This document shows, in pieces, positions 48,952 to 55,797 of a stretch of 64,000 bases of DNA; position 1 is the first letter of the stretch, and the number at the start of each line of letters is the position of its first letter. The notes under the pieces were generated by a model. The model was not told the origin of the DNA. It saw nothing but the letters and a program-made list of their open reading frames with translations, and did no database searches. The stretch spans positions 62,001-126,000 of the forward strand of contig NZ_CP023277.1 in NCBI RefSeq assembly GCF_003065385.1, written 5' to 3'. This DNA is from Polynucleobacter acidiphobus. GTDB lineage: Bacteria > Pseudomonadota > Gammaproteobacteria > Burkholderiales > Burkholderiaceae. A program made the translations under genes and the position numbers.

Positions 48952-49518
48952 ATGGCACAAGCAAAAACCCTCACCCAGTCTGAATTAGACCAAGTATTAC
49001 GCTATATCAGCAATCGCAAGTACGCAGAGCGCAATCGCGCCATGCTCTTAATGGGCTTTTGGGCAGGACTGCGGGTCAAAGAAATTGCCCAACTCAAAAT
49101 GGGCGATGTATTAAATGACGATGGCACGATTCGTAGCGAAATTCGCCTAAGCGCTCGTCAAACCAAAGGCAATGAAGGTCGCACCATCTTTTTACCAAAG
49201 AAACTGCGTGAAGAGCTAGCGGTTTATTTGGCTACCCGTCATGCGACCAGCAAAGAGATACCGCTTTTTCATACATCCTGTCGCTTGGGTTGGACACCCA
49301 ATGTCTTAACCCAGCACTTTTATTGGCTTTATAAGCGAGCGGGTATCGCAAATGCTTCTAGTCACAGCGGGCGACGAAGCTTTATTACAACGCTTGCGAA
49401 TAAAGGCATTGGAGTGCGGGTACTAGCGAGCCTTGCAGGCCACAAAAGCATTGCCGTTACCCAACGTTATATTGATGTCAACGACGAGACTAAACGGAAC
49501 GCAGTGGAACTTATCTAG
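48952..49518 (+). CDS. Compact tyrosine recombinase (recombinase B)
   Basis: From ATG 48952 (AAAGGA six bases upstream) the product is 188 residues and consists almost only of the catalytic domain: Arg in GFWAGLRVKEIAQL, box II HSGRRSFITTLAN, GHKSIAVTQRY with the nucleophile Tyr. No SAM-like core-binding domain is present; XerC/D are about 300 residues. Such stand-alone catalytic domains occur in mobile elements. A 54-base upstream TTG extension is open but has no ribosome-binding site. It is convergent with the 309-residue gene. Confidence 0.88.
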   Translation: MAQAKTLTQSELDQVLRYISNRKYAERNRAMLLMGFWAGLRVKEIAQLKMGDVLNDDGTIRSEIRLSARQTKGNEGRTIFLPKKLREELAVYLATRHATSKEIPLFHTSCRLGWTPNVLTQHFYWLYKRAGIANASSHSGRRSFITTLANKGIGVRVLASLAGHKSIAVTQRYIDVNDETKRNAVELI

Positions 49519-49535
49519 CGAGCGTTTAGCTCTTA

Positions 49536-50465
49536 TTAGCCATACCAGCTGTACACCACGCGTTTGGCATCTATGACTTTGGTGCCACTCAAGCTTGAGG
49601 ATAAATCCAAGTCCCACCATTGATTTTCTAGCTCACGGTGGGACTCCATTTGTTTAGTCGTAAACACTTTTTTGGGAGACACTTTTTTAAAGACTGGAAA
49701 TTGGCCCAGTTCCACGTTATCAATGAGTAAATTAGCACGACTGAGATAGCGGCTCACTGTGGCACGCATGATATTGGTACGGCGATGATTTAATTTAACG
49801 TCTTCTGCAATTAATTCATTACTTGGACTAAGGCGCAGTACTTTACCAATACGAAATAAATCGCCTTTGGTGGAATACCTATCTTTAGCCTGACCCAATG
49901 CCACAGGTTTGGCAATTAGCTCCCTATGTAAACACCAGACTTCATGCATTTTTTGTAAGGTATGCAAGCGATAGCGAACAGGATTGATGGGGAATTGGGA
50001 TTTACTAGTCTGCAATTTATTGGTGGGGCGCTCGTCCATATGCTTTTTGAGAATGCGATTTATTTGGCGATTAATGGTTGCTTGACTTAACGACAGCGGA
50101 ATATCTACTAGTAGGAGCCCGTCGCGCGACTCTCTTAGGTTACTAAAGTCCTCCTCTATTTCAGTGACTTCTGGCAACGCTTCTTGTTCCGCAAAGATTC
50201 GGCTGCCCGTATTGGTGTACCACGTATCAAAATCTGAACTAAAGACATCCCCAAATTTGCGGTAAATCCAGCGCATTTTTTCATCCATGACACGGGGATT
50301 GTTACGGCTGGTAGAGGTTTGGCATATCAGCCAGTACGTCTTACTTAGACGCAAATACTCCCACCACCACCGTCGCACGCTGACCCTGGCTTTTGCCAGC
50401 TCTTCCTCAATGCTGCGAAACCGTAGCTGGCCAATGCCCTTTTGTATGGGGCGATAAGTCTTCAT
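49536..50465 (-). CDS. Trp-rich protein of unknown function (309 aa)
   Basis: I do not recognise a named family. The N-terminal third is rich in Trp and Arg (RRWWWEYLRLSKTYWLICQT), followed by YRKFGDVFSSDFDTWY, an acidic stretch (EVTEIEEDFSNLRES) and LSLSQATINRQINRILKKHM, which looks like a DNA-binding helical segment. The C-terminus is basic. Proteins of this type occur near recombinases in proteobacterial elements as far as I recall, without assigned function. It lies between recombinase B (convergent) and the 322-residue gene (divergent); a regulatory or element-maintenance role is only a guess. Confidence 0.7.
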   Translation of the reverse strand: MKTYRPIQKGIGQLRFRSIEEELAKARVSVRRWWWEYLRLSKTYWLICQTSTSRNNPRVMDEKMRWIYRKFGDVFSSDFDTWYTNTGSRIFAEQEALPEVTEIEEDFSNLRESRDGLLLVDIPLSLSQATINRQINRILKKHMDERPTNKLQTSKSQFPINPVRYRLHTLQKMHEVWCLHRELIAKPVALGQAKDRYSTKGDLFRIGKVLRLSPSNELIAEDVKLNHRRTNIMRATVSRYLSRANLLIDNVELGQFPVFKKVSPKKVFTTKQMESHRELENQWWDLDLSSSLSGTKVIDAKRVVYSWYG

Positions 50466-50604
50466 AAGTGTTTGTTTTTCATTGATTAACAGTATATGTA
50501 TAGATTCTACATTAAGCAGTTAATCAGGATAGTAAGGGGTGTGGAAGCGAAACAACTCACCGCAACCGCATTTTGATAAACCGTCATTTACGAAAGGTAA
50601 AAAA

Positions 50605-51573
50605 ATGGCAAACGCAAACGCAAACGTAGTAGTAAACACCCTTAACCCTTCTATTAACTTGGCTGCACTTAATGTGCCTGCCGCTGTGGTCGTGCCAAAC
50701 ACGACAGTAGCAGTATCCACAGCATCTGTAGAAGTCCTCAAGTCACTAGAAACTGCTCGTGTCAGTTGGGAGACATACGAGTTAGCAGCATCCAACAAAC
50801 GCCTGTATTCCATCTTGCAGGACTCTTATCAGTATTACTTGGTCATGAAGCGAGACGCTGACGAAGTTGTACGCAAAGAGAAGTTGGACGCGATGGAATC
50901 TTTCATTGCTGAACGTGGCTATACATTTACACCTAGCACTCATGACATGACCCGTGTCATCAAGTGTGTATTTGGAGTAGACCGTCGTCGCGTATCAGCG
51001 TATTCCATTGCTTTACGTGAGGCCTTGCGTCAAGACGTAGCCCCTGCAGACTTGATGGAGTTTTTGGAGCAAAACGGGGGTGTAGAGCAAATTCGTCTAG
51101 GTGGCACAAAGCCCTTGTCCGTGACTAAGCGAGCAGAGCTTGGCAAAGCTTCGGTTGGTAGTGCTTCACTTGGGACTATTCAGTTTGACTCTGCTGTCTT
51201 TAAAGCAGAAGAGGATTGGGTAGACAAGCAAGTTGTGCTGGTAGCAACGTGTCTCACTAATGGTCAATTGGAAGTGAAAGCCGTTATTCGTCACGATGGA
51301 GCAGTTAATGCGGCTTTGGCAGCGCATTATTCATTGACTCAAGCCAAAGTGCGTCAGGCTGAGAGTGCCATCAAAAAGTCAATTGCTAATGCTGAAGCAG
51401 AAGCAAAACGCAAAGCACGTGCAGATAGCGCACAAGCCAAAGAATTGATTAAGGCTCTCAAAGTGCCTAAGAAAAAGCTCACGAAGGAAGAGCGTGAAGC
51501 CTTGGCCTTGCAACTGCAAAAAGACATTGAGGAGCGACAAGCTACTATTGACCGTCTTTTTGAATACGCTTAA
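50605..51573 (+). CDS. Unknown protein with C-terminal coiled coil (322 aa)
   Basis: ATG 50605 is chosen because GAAAGG lies just upstream; an open extension to 50539 has no ribosome-binding site. The first 50 residues are rich in Ala/Val/Asn/Thr (NVVVNTLNP), the middle has VIKCVFGVDRRRVSAYSIAL and LREALRQDVAPADLMEFLEQ NGGVEQIR, and the last 90 residues form a Lys/Ala/Glu-rich coiled coil. I cannot assign a family. Palindrome copy 3 lies inside the gene, 84 bases after the start, reading VVVPNTTVAV in frame. Palindrome copy 4 is its terminator. Confidence 0.75.
   Translation: MANANANVVVNTLNPSINLAALNVPAAVVVPNTTVAVSTASVEVLKSLETARVSWETYELAASNKRLYSILQDSYQYYLVMKRDADEVVRKEKLDAMESFIAERGYTFTPSTHDMTRVIKCVFGVDRRRVSAYSIALREALRQDVAPADLMEFLEQNGGVEQIRLGGTKPLSVTKRAELGKASVGSASLGTIQFDSAVFKAEEDWVDKQVVLVATCLTNGQLEVKAVIRHDGAVNAALAAHYSLTQAKVRQAESAIKKSIANAEAEAKRKARADSAQAKELIKALKVPKKKLTKEEREALALQLQKDIEERQATIDRLFEYA
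50687..50707. repeat. Island palindrome copy 3, inside a coding region
   Basis: GTCGTG (50689-50694) and CACGAC (50700-50705) with a five-base centre; the right half AACACGACAGTAGCA equals that of copy 1. It is the only copy within a gene and the left arm is partly degenerate. Confidence 0.8.
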
Positions 51574-51596
51574 GTAAAAGCACTTTAGTATCACCT

Positions 51597-51630
51597 ACCA
51601 CTGTCGTGTCAGACACGACAGTGGTTTTTT
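51597..51630. terminator. Island palindrome copy 4, bidirectional terminator
   Basis: The core palindrome (51601-51621) extends here to 14-bp arms (ACCACTGTCGTGTC and its complement) on a one-base centre and is followed by a T run. It separates the convergent 322-residue and 149-residue genes. The very small formal centre would open to a loop of three or more bases. Confidence 0.85.
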
Positions 51631-52080
51631 TCACCAAGTAGCAAGCTCACTATTAGTGGCCAGCAATTCAGCAATATTTTTTCCACTAACAGCCCTGCAA
51701 GGCTTGGCAGTTAATCGCCAGCTCTCTTCTATGCCAAATTCGCTGTCTACAACGCACAAAATCAAATGATTGGTACCAAGCTGCAAGGCACTAAACCCAT
51801 ACACAGGGGTCTTGGTTTTGGTCGCTGGGTCATAGCGTAAAACCCAGCTGACTAGCGAGTCTTCATCAACCAATTCACGAACTTGATGAACAATTTCTAG
51901 TTGATGGCTTTTGGCTAAAAATTCCCAATGCTCAAAGCTATAAAAGTCCAATAGGTATTTGACCTTTGGCTCACGAATATCGGCAGCCGCATTAAATAGG
52001 GCTTGGTGACGCACCCCTTTGCCATAGGTGGTGCCGTATTTGGCGTTTTGATAAAGCCGCACTGCTATTTCTTTTTCCAT
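51631..52080 (-). CDS. Protein of unknown function (149 aa)
   Basis: A soluble protein with no family I recognise. It begins MEKEIAVRLYQNAKYGTTYG and contains VKYLLDFYSFEHWEFLAKSH, SWVLRYDPATKTKTPVYGFS and IEESWRLTAKPCRAV. AGGAAAGG precedes the start. It diverges from the DUF6641-type gene across a 339-base control region and its 3' end meets the palindromic terminator. Confidence 0.7.
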   Translation of the reverse strand: MEKEIAVRLYQNAKYGTTYGKGVRHQALFNAAADIREPKVKYLLDFYSFEHWEFLAKSHQLEIVHQVRELVDEDSLVSWVLRYDPATKTKTPVYGFSALQLGTNHLILCVVDSEFGIEESWRLTAKPCRAVSGKNIAELLATNSELATW

Positions 52081-52297
52081 GATTTACCTTTCCTCAATGA
52101 TTGGAGTGGCTGTAGTTGCGTGAAGTTGCAGATGCCAAAAGAGGTTTCGGGTTTCTAGTTGCGTGTTTCGCAGTCAGAGTTACTCATTTGCCTTAACTAG
52201 CTACTCCTTCGTAACTTCTTTATCAACGACTCATTAGCTACTCAATCGCAACTCACTTCGCCACTCGCAGTTATTTATGACTGGCAAAGGAAAACTA
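52081..52297. other. Repeat-bearing control region between divergent island genes
   Basis: No gene is seen here. The stretch has short repeated words: TAGCTACTC at 52198-52206 and 52236-52244, AGTTGCG near 52114 and 52158 with its complement CGCAACT near 52247, and AGTTAC/GTAACT near 52177 and 52211. The pattern would fit an operator array, a small replication origin or a transfer origin, but nothing identifies which. Confidence 0.4.
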
Positions 52298-52409
52298 ATG
52301 AAAAATACGGTGTTATTTGGCGATTTCGGCGAAATTGACTCAAATGGCAAAAAGAGGTCGTCCTAAGCGCAATCTCCCCACAAACTACATGTGCCCATTA
52401 ACCCAATAG
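52298..52409 (+). other. Two overlapping tiny ORFs, possibly one frameshifted AT-hook peptide
   Basis: ATG 52298, with AAAGGA six bases upstream, opens a 22-codon frame (MKNTVLFGDFGEIDSNGKKR...) that stops at 52366. A second frame from ATG 52344 reads MAKRGRPKRNLPTNY to a TAG at 52409, which overlaps the ribosome-binding site of the next gene. A +1 shift at the AAAAAG run would join them into one 36-residue peptide with an AT-hook-like KRGRPKR core. It may be a leader peptide or a small regulator with a single-base lesion. Confidence 0.35.
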
Positions 52410-52419
52410 GAGAAAGAAG

Positions 52420-52860
52420 ATGAGCACATTAAGTAACTTGAAGTTAGTCGCCGTAAAAAAACCACGCAACATGCCTGCCATTGTGATTCGTAGAAACAAG
52501 CTGGCCACAAAGCTATGGGAGCAAATCAATCTGGCGCAAAGTCAGCTAGATGGCAAACCCTTCGTGGTCATGAAATACCGCTCAATCAAAGACAGCGAGA
52601 CGGGATTGCGCAAGCAAGTAGAAGTGCCCAAGCGCATCAAGCCTTGGTGGTTTCAAAGTGAGGGTGGCAAAGTCTGTGTAGCGGTCAAATACGGCAGCTG
52701 GACCATTGAGCTAGCCAAAGGCAAACCCAGCGTGGAAGTGGCCACGGGTGAAGAGCTGGTCAAAGCCTTAACTGCTATCAAAGCTGCCGTAGAAGCAGGC
52801 GAGCTAGATGCTCAAATAGAAACTGCCAGTGCCAGTTTGCGCAGCGGATTTCGTAAATGA
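52420..52860 (+). CDS. DUF6641-family protein
   Basis: The 146-residue protein matches the pattern I remember for DUF6641: NLKLVAVKKPRNMPAIVIRR, NKLATKLWEQINLAQSQLDG, VEVPKRIKPWWFQSEGGKVC, VKYGSWTIELAKGKPSVEV, and the helical tail AVEAGELDAQIETASASLR. Function is unknown; members occur on mobile elements. AGGAGAAAGAAG precedes the ATG. Palindrome copy 5 follows six bases after the stop. Confidence 0.75.
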   Translation: MSTLSNLKLVAVKKPRNMPAIVIRRNKLATKLWEQINLAQSQLDGKPFVVMKYRSIKDSETGLRKQVEVPKRIKPWWFQSEGGKVCVAVKYGSWTIELAKGKPSVEVATGEELVKALTAIKAAVEAGELDAQIETASASLRSGFRK

Positions 52861-52866
52861 AGTCTG

Positions 52867-52889
52867 GGTGTCGTGACCAACACGACACC
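52867..52889. repeat. Island palindrome copy 5
   Basis: Perfect 9-bp arms GGTGTCGTG / CACGACACC with a five-base centre, between the DUF6641-type gene and the small downstream ORF. Confidence 0.88.
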
Positions 52890-52901
52890 ATAAGTAACTA
52901 T

Positions 52902-53063
52902 ATGCAAATTTCAGAAGTGACCAAACCCCGCACACCCCAACAACAGCGTGTGGACCAACTAAAGACTCAACTAGATGCTGCACGGCGTGCAGCAAAGACG
53001 GCGCGGCTCAATCAACAGCAGGTTAAGTTGAATCAACAACGGCAGAAATTACTTCAAACGTGA
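52902..53063 (+). CDS. Small Gln/Arg-rich protein (53 aa)
   Basis: From ATG 52902 a 53-residue charged helix is encoded (PRTPQQQRVDQLKTQLDAAR, then AAKTARLNQQQVKLNQQRQK). It looks like a coiled coil and has no recognisable family. It follows the DUF6641-type gene across palindrome copy 5 and has only a weak ribosome-binding site, so it may be read through from upstream. Confidence 0.45.
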   Translation: MQISEVTKPRTPQQQRVDQLKTQLDAARRAAKTARLNQQQVKLNQQRQKLLQT

Positions 53064-53064
53064 C

Positions 53065-53098
53065 AAAGAAAAAACCCACTGTGTTGCCACAGCGGGTT
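53065..53098 (-). terminator. Terminator of the island porin
   Basis: On the minus strand an 11-bp stem (AACCCGCTGTG with CACAGTGGGTT, one G-U pair) and a U run follow the island porin. Sequence is closely related to the terminator of the chromosomal porin at 41.9 kb, indicating common origin of the whole gene unit. Confidence 0.85.
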
Positions 53099-53142
53099 GA
53101 TTTACTGCAACTAATCGTTAACTAGCTTGCGCTAGTGTCAAA

Positions 53143-54384
53143 TTAGAAAGTGTGACGTACACCAACAGCATAGTTATTGATGTTGTAGCTAGTATTTCTT
53201 GCTGTTGCTGGGTTAATGGTACTATTTAAAGCGTTGGACTGTGATGCATTACCGAAAATTGCATACAGGTTTGTACGCTTACTCAACATATAGTTTGAGC
53301 CCAACTGATAGCCATTGATTTTGGCAGATGGCAAATCATAACCAGTTTGCTCCCACGAGCCATTACCAACTGATGCAAACACATTAACCGTAGGCGTTAG
53401 GTTGCTACGAACACCAATTTGTTGTGCCGTGTAACGGTTGAAATACAAGTTGTTGTTTTCAGCATTAACCTTACGGTTGATGTAGCCAACAAATGCTTGC
53501 AAGATACCAAAGTCATACGAACCTGCAACATACACAGTGTTGTCGTTAACGTTAGTACCACGTGTTGCAGCTTGACCTGGGCTGAATTGAGTAAATGTAC
53601 TTGGCGCTGTAGTTGGTGAAGTACCTGGGGTAACCGTATTTAGAGCGTTTGTAAATGATTGGTAGTTGGCTGTTAAAAACAATTTTTTCCAAGTGTAATT
53701 TACACCTAGGCCATAGCCAGAAGTGTTACTTTCTCCACCAGCATTAGCACCAGTTTGAGTAGAGTTATTGTTACTCAGTACTAGCATAGCGTTACCTTGA
53801 AAGCCAGCAAAGGTGTCGGATGCAAATGTAATTGCATTGTTTACACGAACCGCATAGCTTTGACCGTTAACCATTCCATAAGAGCCAGCTAATGCAGCCA
53901 GGCCGCCACCGGTGCCGCCGCCGATGGAGTAAATCACATCGCCAACCAAGTTGTTTTGCTGACCAGCTGTGGTGCGACCTACAACGTTATGAATAATCGT
54001 TTGTTGTGTACCAAGCGCCACTTGACCAATGCCTTTTTGGGCAATACCAACAAATGCCTGACGGTTATTGAAGGAGGACAATTGATCACCTTCTGCAGCT
54101 GTCGCTGTTGTGTTATTGGGACGAAGTGTGGTTTCGAATGTGAAGAAAGCTCTCATGCCACCGCCCAAGTCTTCCGTACCGCGGAATCCCAAACGACTGG
54201 TTGATTGTGCAGACTGCTGAACGCCTAAGGCAGTTTGCTTAGTAACATCTGTTCCGTTTGCAGTGCGGCTGTTACCACCTGCCATACCCATATCGATGAT
54301 ACCGTATACGGTCACGCTGGACTGGGCTTGAGCAGCACCAGCAAACGCGCCCATTGCGGCGAGTGCTAATAGTGATTTTTTCAT
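53143..54384 (-). CDS. Gram-negative porin carried on the element
   Basis: The 413-residue protein has the same signal peptide as the chromosomal porin (KKSLLALAAMGAFAGAAQAQ) and the same barrel blocks (SSVTVYGIIDMGMAGGNSRT, STSRLGFRGTEDLGGGMRAF, NYAVGVRHTF at the end), with different loops (for example GGGTGGGLAALAGSYG). Loop changes would alter permeability or phage and antibody recognition. Leader, ribosome-binding site and first ~28 codons are almost identical at DNA level to the chromosomal porin. An outer-membrane porin is unusual cargo on a small element. Confidence 0.93.
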   Translation of the reverse strand: MKKSLLALAAMGAFAGAAQAQSSVTVYGIIDMGMAGGNSRTANGTDVTKQTALGVQQSAQSTSRLGFRGTEDLGGGMRAFFTFETTLRPNNTTATAAEGDQLSSFNNRQAFVGIAQKGIGQVALGTQQTIIHNVVGRTTAGQQNNLVGDVIYSIGGGTGGGLAALAGSYGMVNGQSYAVRVNNAITFASDTFAGFQGNAMLVLSNNNSTQTGANAGGESNTSGYGLGVNYTWKKLFLTANYQSFTNALNTVTPGTSPTTAPSTFTQFSPGQAATRGTNVNDNTVYVAGSYDFGILQAFVGYINRKVNAENNNLYFNRYTAQQIGVRSNLTPTVNVFASVGNGSWEQTGYDLPSAKINGYQLGSNYMLSKRTNLYAIFGNASQSNALNSTINPATARNTSYNINNYAVGVRHTF

Positions 54385-54441
54385 TGTTTAAATCTCCATA
54401 AACTACAAATGAGGATGATTTTTAAAATGAGAAAAACACCT

Positions 54442-54462
54442 GTGTCGTGTTAAACACGACAC
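54442..54462. repeat. Island palindrome copy 6
   Basis: Perfect 9-bp arms GTGTCGTGT / ACACGACAC with a three-base centre, in the gap downstream of the right-end integrase stop and upstream of the porin start. Confidence 0.9.
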
Positions 54463-54478
54463 TTGCACTCAGCCCAAT

Positions 54479-55765
54479 TTATTGAATTAGATGGCCTAAA
54501 TTTGCCTTTCTTAGAATGAATGATTCAATTTCGACGTGCCATTTACGGAGTAAATCAATAGACCTTTGTCGATAATGCTTTTCGGCTAATGCGCTTGGAG
54601 CATGCCCCATAATTTGGGCGCTAATACCAACTGGGCAATCAGTCCATTCAGCAAGGGTCCCAAATGACCGTCTGAGACCATGAATAGTCAGATGAGGAAG
54701 ATTTAATTTTTGAATTGCTAAGTTGTGAGCAATTCTTGGCTCTTTAATGAAACCAGAAGATGATTGTTGGCTACTGAAGACAAATTCATTGAATTTTGGT
54801 AAATCGAGAATCAGAGACTCCACATATGGAGTAAGTGGAATAACCCGCAACCCTTTAATTTTGTCTTTTATAAAGATTGTCTTCCAACGAGTATCAATTT
54901 CGTCCCATTGCAATCCAGCCAGTTCTCCTCTGCGAGCACCCGTGATGAGTAATACTTGAAGATAGGCACTTATTACTTTGTTATTGATACCCATGACGGC
55001 AGTAAACCAAGATTCAAGCTGTTCAACTTGTAGGCAATCAATTTTTATCTTTTGCGGTCTTTTTCCAAAAATTGATTTGTAATTTATTTTTTCAACAATA
55101 TCGATTTCATACTTTGAATTTGCATTTATCCAATTGACGAATGCCTTGAACATAGATAAAGCTAGTCGAGTTTTCGTTGGACGTTTTGATGCATGTTCTT
55201 TAGCCCAGTCATGTATTACTTCGGAATTAAGTTGATCTAGATTTAAATTTAGTAGTGGTCTCAAAAAACCAGCCTCTTTGAATGCTGGCATATTCGGTTT
55301 ACGACCTTTGGAGATAATTTCACCGCCATTACGAGAGAGGTCCAGATGCTCTTGATAGTAGCGCGGACTCCAACCACTTTTCTTAATATCAATATAGTCA
55401 GTCCAAATATCCAATAAGCGAATATTGGCATTTGAATTTTCTAGCCTGGGCTCTCGTGGTAACTGTCCGTTATTACGAGGGTCAATCCCTCGGTCTATTA
55501 ATACGAGCATTCGTCGAGCTTCTTTTCTGGCCTCTTGCAAAGTCCATCTATTGGCTGAACCAATAGTTAAGCGTAGTGTTTTTCCAAATAATCTTGATTG
55601 AATTACAAAGGCTTTTACCCCGTTTTTTGTTACTCGTACGCCGAGATTTGAAACCTTGTGGTCCCAGTAGATTTTTTGTCCATTTGACGGAGCGCTCAAT
55701 TTGGTGATTTTGAGCAAAGAAAGACCTAATTTCTCAGAACTTTTAGTCCTAATCTGTGTAAGCAC
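54479..55765 (-). CDS. P4-like tyrosine integrase (integrase C, right end)
   Basis: The protein of about 428 residues has a DUF4102-like arm-binding domain (AFVIQSRLFGKTLRLTIGSA, WTLQEARKEARRMLVLIDRG), a core-binding domain (about 110-240) and a catalytic domain with TGARRGELAGLQW, HGLRRSFGTLAEW and GHAPSALAEKHY (nucleophile Tyr). The start taken is GTG 55765, inside the right arm-type repeat; the frame is open farther upstream, so the true start is uncertain. It is encoded right next to the right repeat, the usual place for the integrase of tRNA-targeting elements. Confidence 0.92.
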   Translation of the reverse strand: MLTQIRTKSSEKLGLSLLKITKLSAPSNGQKIYWDHKVSNLGVRVTKNGVKAFVIQSRLFGKTLRLTIGSANRWTLQEARKEARRMLVLIDRGIDPRNNGQLPREPRLENSNANIRLLDIWTDYIDIKKSGWSPRYYQEHLDLSRNGGEIISKGRKPNMPAFKEAGFLRPLLNLNLDQLNSEVIHDWAKEHASKRPTKTRLALSMFKAFVNWINANSKYEIDIVEKINYKSIFGKRPQKIKIDCLQVEQLESWFTAVMGINNKVISAYLQVLLITGARRGELAGLQWDEIDTRWKTIFIKDKIKGLRVIPLTPYVESLILDLPKFNEFVFSSQQSSSGFIKEPRIAHNLAIQKLNLPHLTIHGLRRSFGTLAEWTDCPVGISAQIMGHAPSALAEKHYRQRSIDLLRKWHVEIESFILRKANLGHLIQ

Positions 55766-55775
55766 TATGTAAGCA
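55757..55775 (+). repeat. Right arm-type sites (TGTAAGCA pair)
   Basis: TGTAAGCA at 55757-55764 and 55768-55775, 11 bases apart, 22 bases inside the right repeat. Same sequence, spacing and orientation as near the left end. It overlaps the integrase C start, so integrase binding could also repress its own gene. Confidence 0.7.
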
Positions 55776-55797
55776 AATTGCTCAAAAAAAGTCGGGC

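Noticed and set aside
50539..50604. N-terminal extension of the 322-aa gene (VEAKQLTATAF frame)
   Set aside because: The ATG at 50605 has GAAAGG just upstream, the extension start has none.
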